From Coprinellus micaceus (taxonomy: Eukaryota; Basidiomycota; Agaricomycetes; Agaricales; Psathyrellaceae): a stretch of 64,000 nucleotides of DNA. A program made the position numbers and the translations under genes. Below, in pieces: positions 1 through 10,842 of this stretch (positions within the stretch are counted from its first letter, which is position 1; every line of letters begins with the position of its first letter). The stretch spans positions 4,030,001-4,094,000 of the forward strand of contig OX596335.1 of assembly GCA_951394405.1 (NCBI GenBank). Reading direction: 5' to 3'. The notes under the pieces are model-generated. The model saw only the letters and a program-made list of their open reading frames with translations. It ran no database searches and was not told the origin of the DNA.

Positions 1-387
1 CAGCGTGTTCTCCAGTAAGTACGCGGCCCAAGCCTTGAGTACGCCTGTAAGTAGCTTAGACCCGGAGCGCTTTCTCTAGGCTCAAAGACTATACATACAC
101 TCGCACTATAGATTAGCTAAGTAGCTCCTTGGCGTTGAACTGACGGAACACGCTGCGGACGGCGTTGAGTTCGAGTAGTCAGCCCCAAGCGGTATGTTTG
201 GACATTGTCGGTGATTGGGCGCTTCGGCGAGGAGCTTTTACGTCCTCGCAAGACACGTCTCTCCGTTTATGGTGGAACATAAGCAGTAAGTATACGTGAC
301 GCCGCGCTGAGGCTGCTGAGGGGGGGAGAGAGCCGCGAGCTGCGACAGATGGCTTGGGTTGAGTTAGGTAGGTGATTGGATGGGTAT

Positions 388-407
388 GGATATGGATGGA
401 TGGATGG
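388..407. repeat. GGAT-type microsatellite
   Basis: Short imperfect run of GGAT/TGGA tetranucleotides in noncoding DNA. Confidence 0.7.
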
Positions 408-468
408 GTACCTGTGTGGGTGGTGGGAGTGTATGCGGCTGCGATAGGTAGGTATCAGGTGCCTTGCG

Positions 469-486
469 ATATCATATCATATCATA
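469..486. repeat. ATATC pentanucleotide repeat
   Basis: Just over three consecutive copies of ATATC in noncoding DNA. Confidence 0.75.
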
Positions 487-1431
487 GAGATAGATGGAGG
501 GATTGTCGGGCCCTGCGTGGGCGTTTGAGGTGGTCACCCGCTCGTTTTGACGGACGCTGTATGGCTTGGACTGTCCATCGTTGCTGTGGGAAACTTGAGT
601 TCAGTTTCACTGCGGTACGGTATGAGTAGTAGGAAGGAAGGTCGACTCTGCATACCTATCATCGTAAGGAGACCCCGCGTCGCGAGTACAATAGGAGCGT
701 ACCCTGATTGCTCCATCGCGTACACTGAAAGTCCAGGTAAGCGACGGGAATCAGCGGTGTAGGGTTGGGGTAACGTTATTGAATAATGAGATGTGTGCAA
801 CCCTGTGTGTGGGTGGGCTGAGGGGAGTGGACCCCGGAGTCGGCATCGCGTTTCGTGTCGGCGAGAGGATCGGATCGTAGCGCGATGCGATGCCAGTGGG
901 TGAAGGGTGCGGAGGTGGAGGAAAAGCTTTGCTTCTAGCGAAACACGCGTGGTAGCCGTGAACGTGCAGAGACCGGAGGGGGGTGTACGTGAACCCCCCC
1001 CAACGTCAGAATGACTCCTTGCTAACTGGGATAGCTGGGATATGTCTTCAAGGGTGGTTGCTTTAATTTTGAGTGAAGGGCTGTTCGGAACTTTACTCAG
1101 CGTACAGCATGTTTTGTCGTCTGCGCTGGTAGAGGGCTCCTTAGCGTTGCCTTGTGGTGTGTGCATGCACAGTACTGCTATATTTTCGTATTCTGTTTCC
1201 CATAAGGACCCTTGTGTGAAGCGCGGATGGGTGACTCGCACCGAGTCGCTCAGGAAGATCGTTGGAAGCGCAGACGGATGAGGGCGGGAAGAGTGGATGA
1301 CGCAAAAACGTAACAGCCGCCGAACGCCATCTGAGATCGCAAGTCAAAGATCTGATCGGGGGAACGGTGCTTACGGTGATTTGTCTTTTGTGCGTTCGGC
1401 GCGATGTTGGCTGCTGCTACTTTTTCTTACT

Positions 1432-1437
1432 TATATA
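1432..1437 (+). promoter_or_regulatory. TATA-like box of the F-box gene
   Basis: TATATA lies about 71 bases before the ATG at 1509 and is followed by a pyrimidine-rich leader (CTCTCATTTACTTTTCTCCC), an arrangement common for fungal core promoters. The assignment is by position and sequence only. Confidence 0.4.
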
Positions 1438-1508
1438 CGGGGCCTGCGCCTGTCACCCAATTACCCTCTCATTTACTTTTCTCCCGCCCCCTGAAGCAAG
1501 AAAGCTAA

Positions 1509-2993
1509 ATGCCGTCGATACTCGGTCTCCTGCCCGAGCTCGCCACGACGATGAGGGGCACCCAGCCGTGGGTCTTTGCCGCCCTGGCTGCCAGCCAGTA
1601 TGATTACGCCCCGCGCACGAACAAGCTCACAAAGGCCATTACGTCTCCCAGCAAGCCCGTCCTCCATGCCCTCGCACTCGACTTCACCGCCTGCTCAACG
1701 TCGTCGTCGTGCTACTCCACCCCGATGACCGCCGCACCCACCACCGCGACGACGACGCAGCCATCGAGGGTGCAAATGCCCCTGGAATTGATCCTCGCCA
1801 TCATCGAAATCGCCGCAGAGTCGGACCCTATTGCCTCCACCCAGCTCCTCAAGGCATCCACCCTCGTCTGCCGCACCTGGTCCCTCCCCGTCCAGCGTCT
1901 GCTCTTCCGCTCCGTCACCCTGCGCTCGAAAGGCCAGTACACCTCGTTCATTCGGTCGGTATCGAAGGGTACACCAAAGGCAAGGGTGTTGAAGGAGGCG
2001 GTGAGGAGTTTGAAGGTTACGATCGACTACGCACATCCCTCTCCCATATCTCAACGCGCTTTCGCACATGCGGTCTCTGCCTGCCCGAATCTGCGGGACC
2101 TGGACGTATCGGTATATGGATCAAGCATGGCGGGAGCAGGCCAGGTTGTGGGAGAGGTAGATGAGGCCCGTTTGAGGAGACAGGCGCCCTCGTTCTCAGA
2201 GGACACGCTCAACACTCTTCGCACTGGTCCCAAGATCGAGTCCCTATCCCTCCGCAACTGGACCGAGAACAACGACATCCTCTTCCAACTCCTCGACGTG
2301 TACGCATCCATCAGCTCCCTCTCCCTCTCCGGCTCTACACCCTCCGCCCCTCCCACCTCCGCCCCCTGGTCCGGACACCTCGCCTCCCTGCACCTCAACC
2401 TCCAAACCGCCCCCGCCCCCGACTTCCTCTCCTGGCTCCTCTCCCACACGTCCACCGCCTCGTCGCTTCTCCACCTCGCGTTCGAGCGCGAACCCAGCGC
2501 CGAGTTCTTCGAATGGGTGATGCACGCGTGCGGCCGGGATCTGCGTTCCCTTTCCGTGCCTTCGCTACCTGCACCGTCGATCCCTCCTAATTCCCACTCC
2601 ACCACCACAGCGTCTATACCTGCTTCCTCGTCCAGCCAGGCCTCGACACCCGCATCGGGAGCTGCCTCGGCGGGATCGTCGAGCACGACTCTGAGCGACA
2701 ATGTGGAAGGTGAACCATGCGGTATTGAGATCTGCGAGAAACTGGAGACCCTGCGTATGGATCGCCCGCACCTTAATGCGAATGCGTTGAAGTCGGTGCC
2801 CCATACGGTGAGGCATGTCGTGTTGGGCTTGGATAAGGATACGTCGATACCGCCGGTCGTTGAGCTTGTGAAGACGAGGCGGGGGCTGGAGGGGGTGACG
2901 ATGCGGTTGTGGAATGGGGGCGCGGGGCATCGGTTGTTGCCTATTCTGAGGATCGCGTGTGCGACTCGCGGGGTAGAGCTCGAGTGTGTCTGA
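1509..2993 (+). CDS. F-box-like protein
   Basis: An open frame of 494 codons without introns. Residues about 90-140 match the F-box-like pattern: an MPLELILAIIEIA helix, then a stretch with LLKASTLVCRTWSLPVQ and LLFRSVTL, which is how many basidiomycete F-box proteins begin. Such proteins recruit substrates to SCF ubiquitin ligases through Skp1. After the F-box, leucine-spaced segments (NLRDLDVSVYG, KIESLSLRNW, SISSLSLSG, RHVVLGLD) resemble degenerate leucine-rich repeats. A Ser/Ala/Thr-rich linker interrupts them at about residues 355-400. The first 70 residues before MTAAPTTATTTQ are low in conserved features, so the true start may be the ATG near 1725. The ATG at 1509 is preferred because a TATA-like box lies just upstream. 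The substrate is unknown. Confidence 0.75.
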   Translation: MPSILGLLPELATTMRGTQPWVFAALAASQYDYAPRTNKLTKAITSPSKPVLHALALDFTACSTSSSCYSTPMTAAPTTATTTQPSRVQMPLELILAIIEIAAESDPIASTQLLKASTLVCRTWSLPVQRLLFRSVTLRSKGQYTSFIRSVSKGTPKARVLKEAVRSLKVTIDYAHPSPISQRAFAHAVSACPNLRDLDVSVYGSSMAGAGQVVGEVDEARLRRQAPSFSEDTLNTLRTGPKIESLSLRNWTENNDILFQLLDVYASISSLSLSGSTPSAPPTSAPWSGHLASLHLNLQTAPAPDFLSWLLSHTSTASSLLHLAFEREPSAEFFEWVMHACGRDLRSLSVPSLPAPSIPPNSHSTTTASIPASSSSQASTPASGAASAGSSSTTLSDNVEGEPCGIEICEKLETLRMDRPHLNANALKSVPHTVRHVVLGLDKDTSIPPVVELVKTRRGLEGVTMRLWNGGAGHRLLPILRIACATRGVELECV

Positions 2994-5900
2994 GGGACTC
3001 TTTCCCCGCATATTCTTTGCATACGTCTCTGTCTCCGTGCTTCATTCATCTCACCCCATCTCCATTCTCCAATCCAATGTCTATCGCATACACGACCTGG
3101 CTCATCATCACCCACGACTATTCAGTGCTCTTTCTTACATCCCCACCAGTGCTTCTCTTTGTCACGCCCCATTCTTCTTTCGACCTTCTTCCTTCCTCAT
3201 TCGGCTTCCCGTTCCTTTCAACACACACTTTGAGCTACGCGCGAGCTTCGGTCACGCCGGTGCCCGCCGTCATGTGTATTACTATGATCCATCCATCCAT
3301 CGACATCCATCGACGTCCCACATCGACATCCCACATCCGTATCCATCATTCGTCCGAGGGCTTTTGCTTCATTACTTCTTCTGTACACCTCACGGCGCTA
3401 CTTTGTTTCCATCATTTCATTCCAGAGCCTCACCATCGAACATCGAACACCGAGCATCTTTACGACGCGTAGTTACGAACGACGACCACCACACTTCACT
3501 TCATTGTACATTTACGCTCATCCCTCTCATCTCATCTCAAGCATCCTCACACATCCTCTCTCGTCCACGCAACCACGCAACCACGACTGCCTCTCATCGA
3601 CCTCTCGCCCTGCACATAAACGCTTCTTCCTAACGCACATATGATATACTCGTTTTTTATTAACAGATCCTACGCATACATACATACATACTATTTAAAG
3701 CCCTTTTTTTCTGTGCTTCCATCGTTCCGTGGTTCCCCCCTTCCGTGATAGGATTTCTTTCGAGCGTCTCAACGCTTGGGCTCTTCTCCGTTCCCTCATT
3801 CCGTTCTCGCACCCCCACTCCCTTATAAGGTTTCCTTCCCCATTGCGGGGAAGACCGATGTGGGAGAGAGTCTGGAATAAGATGGATGGAGGGGTTACAG
3901 TACTTACGAAACGCACTCATCCGCTTCTTCTTCTTCAAGCTTCAAGCTTCAAGTCGCCAGTGCTCTTCACCCCCTCTGGCTTCTACGTTCGATGCACACG
4001 CACTACCATTTCTCATGATCACGACCCGTGTGTCCCTTGTTGTCTATATACATACAATCCATGATAGTTACGACACGACTTGGTTCGTCTCTTCCTCCAT
4101 ACGACTTGCACACACCCTTAATTTCCGTCGACCCCTTCGATCATCGCCCTTACTAGTATCCCTTCCATCCGAGTCGCGGTCGGACGGGCCACGGACACGG
4201 ACAACGGACGACCGCTTCTTATCGTCTCTGAACCCTACTTACGTCCCCGCGGTGCACTGTGACGTCCCCCGTTCGAGGGAGGGGGGTCGCACGTTCAGCT
4301 TACTTATGTGTTCTGTTCATTTAATCTTAGGCGTCTTCGACGTCCATTCCTCTCTCACGAGTATCATCGTACTGCAGATATCTCTAGCTCTACTACTCTA
4401 CACGACTATACCTATTGTGTTGTCACGCCTAATGCATGTTATTGTGACGACGATGAGGCAGCCCATGATAACCTCGAAAAGAGAGCGTGATAGAGGCGCT
4501 TAACTCAGGGTACGTAGCTCAAGCTCTGGATCTACCTTGTGGGGATAGGGTTTAGGCCTTAGACGCCCCTCCGACGCCCGTTCGACCGGGTAGGTTGCCG
4601 GTAAGCTCTGCAGCGCTCAGGCTAGAGTGTACCTTGAACTCCGAGAGTGCGAGTAAATGGATTCGCACTGCGTACTGACTTCTCGGTGGAACGCTAGAGG
4701 AATTTGGTTTGGGAAGGTGCGACGCCGCTGTCTAGGTAATACACCGGGTTCCGGATCGCAAGCTGCACTTCCCCGCAGGCGCTCTTATCCCTTAATGGCT
4801 TCGTGAGTATCAGAGTAGAAGTTCCCCGTTGACAGATCCTTCATATTCCCAGCGCAAGAACGTTTAGCGCGTAGGCATTCCCTACTCTGGATTTCTAATC
4901 CCAGCGAGTTGTGTTCCATTCCCTAGTAATTACCCGGAGACAATCTTGTCTTGGATATTAGTGTGAGAGAGATCCAGAACACTCACAAGCCAAGCAAGTG
5001 CATCATAAGCTGTAGGACTAACCCGTAGAGCGAACAATAGAGACCCAGCGCATCTAGCGCGCATATGGTCGTGCTGACGCACCTTGTGCGCCTGATGATA
5101 ATAAGCGCCGGTCCATGTTCGCTCGATCGCGTGGTTCCGCCGACGGGTCCAGTCAACTTCTAGCTGCGGATAGAGAACAATAGAGAGGTTGAATGTCGTG
5201 TTCCCAGTTGAGTGAGTGGGGACTTGGTGGTATGGAAATGGCCCCCCCCCGAACGGCCTACGAAGCCCAGTGAATTCAGAGAACTATATCCAGCTTGTCC
5301 TGGTACATCCAGCAAGAGGTCCCCGCGCTACAGGCGCCGTGGAACAATAAGCGCCCGGACCTCAACGTTCCACGCTCGGGTCGTGGAGCCGGAGCCGGGT
5401 CATACTTCTCCTAGTCATACCCTGACCCCAGTGGTACTTTGTTCAAGTTCCCAAATCAAGGATAAGCGCCGGTCGCGTCCAGATGTTGTCCAAATGCTCC
5501 GAGAATGGAAACGCGACGCGGAGCGGTAACCCTGGAGGGTCCTTGATAGCCCCAGACGAGGACACAAAAATTCCAGGAGCTTCCGTCATACTCATACCAG
5601 GACCGTGGAGAATCCGGATCCTCATCCACGCGATCATCGTCAGGGTCCAGCGGCATTGTCAAATATATTTGTGGCGGAACAGCGACTCGGAGCGGCGCTT
5701 CAGTTACTGCACCCGCTCATTAGCCCCTAACTTTAGTACGCGTGCTAAATGGAGCGCGTCGCGGCAACCCGCAACTCGGCTCTTGGTCCCACGACAGGGT
5801 CGTGGCCTCGCATGTACTTCCCTGACTCACTTAAGGTGAGGGAGAAACAGCGAAATGACTCCAGGAAACCGAATTATGGAGAGGAGGAAGCCGTCGCAGG

Positions 5901-7100
5901 GACAATGATGTTTCAGCCTCACCATAGGCTCCTTCAGCTGAGATCGGTCGCTGTTCATGAGCCTCATCTTTGTCTGTGTGGGCGCACCGAAAATCAGGAA
6001 AAGGAAGATATTTCAAAGGATTGTGGGCAGAAAGGTAGCGATCTCGTTCGCAGCGCCCACAACGTACGCTGTATGCAGAAATCGAAGACTTTTCGGTAGG
6101 TATCCCTCGCGTAACCTACCCTCGGTACCTCGAGGCACGCACCTCGAGGCGATCGAGGGTATGTTCGGAGTCGGTAAAGATAATCTTATCAAGTCCAGAC
6201 ACGATTGTGAGAGTCTGTGTGCTTCGCTTTCGAACACGCGTCTGTGGCGCGACACATGCATCCATACGTGCAGTCAAATGTTTGAGTACTGGGTTTTAGG
6301 GATTACACGATTACGCGTTGACATGGGCGGCCGATCGTTTGGGTATGGTTTGGCATGTTGCTTATTAGGGTCAGAGACAGACCCGGGTGCTGGCTCGTGC
6401 GCCCTCGTGTATCATTTTCTGGATTTTGACGGTCCTCGAGGCCTCTAAAATTATAGGTGAGAGCTGAGTGCAGGCCAAGTATATGGAGGTAGAAGTTCTG
6501 TAGCGACACCGTGAACATCCTGAGCCGGAGTTCGCAGAAAAGTCCCCTCTCTTCTCTTCGTCGGCGAAATACTCTGATCGTGTGTGTGCTCCTGGTACAC
6601 GGGGCCTTGGCTGGGAAGAGAATAAGATTATCCCATTCGAAACGGGGTAGAAAAGTAGGAAAACGTTGAGTCCTCGTGTAGGGTCCCTTCTCTTTGTGAA
6701 ACAACGAATGGAAGCCTGGCCGAGTTCACTTCACCTAACTTCCAAATACCAAGGAGGAAAAGGGGCACCGGGTTTGGCGGCGAAGTTTCTGTTAGAACGA
6801 TAAGATGAGAGAGATATCGAGAGACGGAGATGAGATTAGATCAAATGAAATCAATGAACGATAATAGGATTCGGCCTCGCAACGCTCACAGTAGCCGTAT
6901 CGTATCGTCTCATTTTGGGAGATGAAATTCAAGTAAGGACATAACACACCTTGGATACCACTAGCCCGCCAAATGAATTCCCGCCAAATCCCCGACCGCC
7001 GACCGTCCGACCGCCGTTGTTATTCGCCACCCCATACAGCTCGCTGCCGTACATCCAGTAGCGACGTCTAGAGAACACACCTAAGAACAAGACTCTCACC
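2994..7100. other. 4.1-kb gene-poor gap
   Basis: The first about 600 bases are C/T-rich and probably the 3' untranslated region of the F-box gene. Beyond this no frame gives a recognisable protein and the open frames present are overlapping on both strands with no shared motif. Noticeable items are a CATA microsatellite, three copies of ATAAGCGCC(C)GG at 5101, 5347 and 5462, two GAACAATAGAGA-like stretches near 5034 and 5169, and a pair of CCCGCCAAAT motifs at 6965 and 6980. It may contain decayed repeats, but none that I can name. Confidence 0.5.
3675..3690. repeat. CATA microsatellite
   Basis: Four perfect consecutive CATA units in noncoding DNA. Confidence 0.8.
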
Positions 7101-8570
7101 TACCCCATACCGTCACTACCCCGCCAGACCCCACCTTGACCTCCCACAACAAAACCGGCTTTCCACGCCTGCCACGGCCCTGTACAACGCCCGTGGAACA
7201 ACAAGTGAGAAGCACTACGACATACAATATTAAAGGAGACCCACGGTGGCTTAGATAGGTTGACTGTGGGCCCAGGCTGGGTGCTTGTCTGAGTGGGGAA
7301 GCCAATCGATGCCAATGCAAGGAAAATCCGGATGGAAAACACCCGCATTTCCGCATCCACGCGACACAGAAGCAGAGCAACCCAAGAACAAAGAACACTC
7401 TGAAGATACACGCAGGCACCAGGAGGCTCACCCAATGGGTCCAGTGCGGAGACGCCATCGCAACTTCACCAGGTCTTAGCCTACGGCATCGAGCGAAGCA
7501 TGACCTGCTCAGCCGCTTTGCGGGCGACGGCACCTAATGCACGGTGAAGGAAGAGTTGACCCCATAATTGAAACCCCTCACTAGCTCCTCCGTGACGCTT
7601 CCCTTGAGAGCGGAGGCGGTAGGGGCCAGGAGGTCTTGCAAGGCACGAGCCCGGCGTGCACCCATATGTGTACATATGCCACCATATAGCCTTGGGGTAT
7701 GGAAGATATAAGGCAGAAGTACCAAGGCACTCTCTTACCCCAAACTTCAAGGGTTTCGTCTGATCATGTCCGATAACTGAGGCGCCGCCGCCGAGATACG
7801 CTCTGTGACCGCATCGAGCCGCCTCTACCGGTGCCTGCAGGCAAGGTGGTGGAGTGAGAGAGGCTCGCTGGGAAGGCTGCAGGTTGGTTATGGTTAGAGG
7901 ATTGTACTTTTGGAGGAAGAAGGGAGCATAGTACGACATCGCCGTCGGGGAGGCAAGCGTTAGGCTAGGCGATGAAGAGAGGCGATCGCGTTCAGCAGGA
8001 TACGCTTCACTAGATAGCAAGCAAGGAGCCGAGGGTGGCTCGCAAATCGCGACGGGCCAGAGATACTTCACCGGCCGTTTAGTAAGGATGAGGTAGCGCG
8101 GCTACACGATCGTGTACAACCATACCGCCAACCAACCAACCAACCAACTTGAGCTAGCATAAGAGATGCTTGATCGCGGCGAGGGAGTGCCTGCCCAGTC
8201 TTCCAAACTTACCACCTGGAGTAGGAGCCAGAGCGGCTGCCTACCCACCACCATTAGATTCAACCCAAAAGCCAAATAAGCTAGAATGGAGTTGTGGCTT
8301 GGAGAAGGTGGCTTGGACTTGTAGTGACGATGATAACCGGTCACGTACGTCTATCACTGTCAAGAACGCCTCCATGATCGACGCGATGATGAGAGATGGG
8401 GGAAGAGAGGAGAACCTAGATTCAAGTACCCGAAAAACGCTAACACGGAAGCGGTGGCACCGCACCAACCGCACCATCCACCCGCACCGGATCCCATCTC
8501 GCAGCCGTCGGGATCGTTGAGCTTCGTCGAGGAGAAGGCGCTTGCTAATGCGGGATGAAGTGCGGTCGCG
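7101..8570. other. gap downstream of COG8, weak coding signal only
   Basis: Overlapping frames on the minus strand between about 7100 and 8070 (including one of 196 codons) contain good-looking splice donors, for example GGGTAAGAG near 7735. No conserved domain appears and I cannot assemble a convincing gene. The right end is the 3' flank of COG8. Confidence 0.4.
8128..8147. repeat. CCAA microsatellite
   Basis: Five perfect consecutive CCAA units in noncoding DNA. Confidence 0.85.
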
Positions 8571-10577
8571 TCAAGCACTCAGCACCTCCTTCAACTGATC
8601 CCATCTCCTGATCTGGTCATCCGCCTTCCTCTCTCGTTCTTCCTCGTCGTCCTTTCCACTCTTGCACACACTAGCACTTTCTACCCCATACACCCCTTCC
8701 ACCAGCGCCCTCCTCACGAATGGTACAAAGATCCCAAAGTACACATCTCCGGCCGCCACAGCAATCTTCTTCTCCCGCCTCCTTTTATCCAGCTCATCAT
8801 CCATCACTGCTGTACTATGATTGAGGCTAGAGCTGAAGGCTTGGAGGTAAAGGAGGAGTTCGTCTCCACCGTCGACTAATACTGTATCGATAACGGCAAT
8901 GAGTTGAGGGAGGATGCTCACGGGCGCGAGAAGCCTAAGGCTATTGAACACCCCGAGCAGCGAGTTGGTGTGTTCCGCGAGCGGCGGGTAGGAAGCGAGC
9001 ATCTGTGGGGGGATGTGCGCGGGTCCTTGGGGAGGCGGTGGCGACCCTCCTATTAATGCTGGTGCTGAAGGTACCGGTGGAGAGGCTACAGCGGAAGGCG
9101 TCACAAGCCATCTCGAAGGAGACATCACTTGTTGCTGTTGCTGTTGCTTTCGACTAGGGTTGGCTGTCTGGTTTCTGAGCGAGCCGGATCCAGAAGCTTT
9201 CTTGAGCCGCACATTCCATTTTGTGGACACAGAGCGGAGATCTGAGGTCACGACCTGTAGGATAGCGGTGGAGAAGATAATGGAAAGGATGGACCGGAAG
9301 TCCATCCCTACTTTTCCGAAGGCAGTCGAACAGTATGTGAGTTGGGTCAGGAGCGAGGAGAGGAGGTTTAGTGAGAGCTTGGGGAGGGCGGGAGTGAGCA
9401 TGGGTAGAAGGTGAGCATTAAGTGCATGCGAGGCATATGTGGTGACTAGGGAGTGAAGCCGGACAATTTCTTGGTCGTGATGCACTGGATATGGCGTCGT
9501 TGGCGATGAGATTGACCCGTTTCGTGAGGAGGACCGTTCCAGGAAGATGGTCGTAAACTGCATGATGATATCATACGCCCCTTCTCTCCAGGCGTCGATG
9601 TACGTTTTGAGATACCGCGCCAAATCCTCCTTCTCTCTATCATCCAGCACCCTCTCCGCGTCCTTGGTGAGTCGGGTAACATCACTGCCGCAAGTCTCCA
9701 GAGTCGACTTCAAGCAAGACTCTCGACCGATCAGAAACGCTAGGGCAATCTGTTCCTCGCTCGATATTTCCTCTTCTCTGCTGACGAAGTGTTCCGACGA
9801 TAGGTGCACCTGGATCTTGGCTTTGGAGGATGGTGAAGCGAACGGTGAAGATAGTCCGAAGCCATCCATCTTCCGCAGGAAATTGACGGCTTTCCAGAGG
9901 GCCGGAAGCTTCCTATTGGGTTCGTATAACGTGGAAAGTAATGATAAGAGCATCTGCGTCACAGAGGTATGCACCTCCGAGAGCACAGATCGGAGGATGA
10001 GAGGTGGTGACTTGTCTTGGAAGGACGAACTAGCCGCTATTGATTTGGCGTGGGCAGCGAGGGAGAGGGCCTCAGCAAAGTATCCATTCCGTACACAGGC
10101 GTCGATGAGGAGGGGTATATCCAGCAAGTCGCGTATCTTGTCGTGTTGATCCAGGACGACCTTCGCACGTCCGCGTTCTCTAAGAACCTCTTCGGTCCTA
10201 TCCTTCCAATTTGTGGCTGATTCCTCCAATGCTGGGAGACTTGTATCCAACAAAGACGAAAGAGACGAAGCTAGAGATTCCAGTGAGTTTGTGAGGGCTG
10301 TCGTCGTTCGGTGTAGTGAGAGGAAGGTGGGGTAAGATGTGTGCGTCAACGAAGTCAGGCTGGAGGTGAGGTGGTGAGATTGCGTTTGCAGTGTCGTAGG
10401 CTCGCCATAGAGCTGTGGAAGGGAGAATTCGGTGAGTTTCGACAGATATTCCCTGGATCCGGGTTTGTTGAGGAATATGGTGGAGAGTTTATCGGCTGAG
10501 CTCGAGACGAGTACATCGACTAGGTCGGACACATCCTGGAGTTTGGAGGTGCTGGCGGTAGGCTGTGAGCCTTCCAT
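8571..10577 (-). CDS. COG8: conserved oligomeric Golgi complex subunit 8 (Dor1 family)
   Basis: A 668-codon frame with no intron needed. The N-terminal half (about residues 40-340) has the Dor1/COG8 layout: REYLSKLTEFSLPQLYGEP near residue 43, a helical coiled-coil-like segment rich in Leu/Ser with TALTNSLESLASSLSSLL, then DLLDIPLLIDACVRNGYF and EALSLAAHAKSI. COG8 sits in lobe B of the eight-subunit COG complex that tethers retrograde vesicles at the Golgi, keeping glycosyltransferases recycled. The C-terminal half is less conserved. It contains a six-glutamine run encoded by TTGCTG repeats near 9130 and a Pro-rich linker (GGSPPPPQGPAH), then an acidic/basic helix. The length is close to that of fungal homologues. 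It is followed on the same strand by nothing within 1.4 kb and preceded by another minus-strand gene 265 bases away. Confidence 0.9.
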   Translation of the reverse strand: MEGSQPTASTSKLQDVSDLVDVLVSSSADKLSTIFLNKPGSREYLSKLTEFSLPQLYGEPTTLQTQSHHLTSSLTSLTHTSYPTFLSLHRTTTALTNSLESLASSLSSLLDTSLPALEESATNWKDRTEEVLRERGRAKVVLDQHDKIRDLLDIPLLIDACVRNGYFAEALSLAAHAKSIAASSSFQDKSPPLILRSVLSEVHTSVTQMLLSLLSTLYEPNRKLPALWKAVNFLRKMDGFGLSSPFASPSSKAKIQVHLSSEHFVSREEEISSEEQIALAFLIGRESCLKSTLETCGSDVTRLTKDAERVLDDREKEDLARYLKTYIDAWREGAYDIIMQFTTIFLERSSSRNGSISSPTTPYPVHHDQEIVRLHSLVTTYASHALNAHLLPMLTPALPKLSLNLLSSLLTQLTYCSTAFGKVGMDFRSILSIIFSTAILQVVTSDLRSVSTKWNVRLKKASGSGSLRNQTANPSRKQQQQQQVMSPSRWLVTPSAVASPPVPSAPALIGGSPPPPQGPAHIPPQMLASYPPLAEHTNSLLGVFNSLRLLAPVSILPQLIAVIDTVLVDGGDELLLYLQAFSSSLNHSTAVMDDELDKRRREKKIAVAAGDVYFGIFVPFVRRALVEGVYGVESASVCKSGKDDEEERERKADDQIRRWDQLKEVLSA

Positions 10578-10842
10578 GTCCTAGCCTACGGTTAGCCTGA
10601 TATTGGGAGTTGTTATAGGTGGCTAACCGCACCGATGCTCAGACTCGCGTTCTGCGATGTGGATGCACTGCGGCAAGCGCGCTCATCGACGTTGACGACG
10701 ACGACACGGATTGATCGCGATGATGGCCAATCATCGGCCAGTGCCCTGCTCCTCAACGTCAACCACCACCATCCTTCCGACGCTCTCTCTCATAAGTGTT
10801 GAGTGGTCTGTAGTATACAATGAATTGCGGGCGTGTCTACGT

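Larger units (their letters stand above)
1..1508. other. intergenic, gene-poor left edge
   Basis: No frame on either strand reads as a convincing protein. The stretch holds two short simple repeats (listed separately) and, near its right end, the promoter and leader of the F-box gene. A gene partly outside the window on the left cannot be excluded, but nothing in the first kilobase looks coding. Confidence 0.5.

Noticed and set aside
7481..8071. 196-codon minus-strand frame and overlapping minus-strand frames upstream of it.
   Set aside because: Good donors exist (GGGTAAGAG near 7735), and GSVTEELVRGFNYG looks protein-like, but no consistent exon chain or known motif could be assembled.
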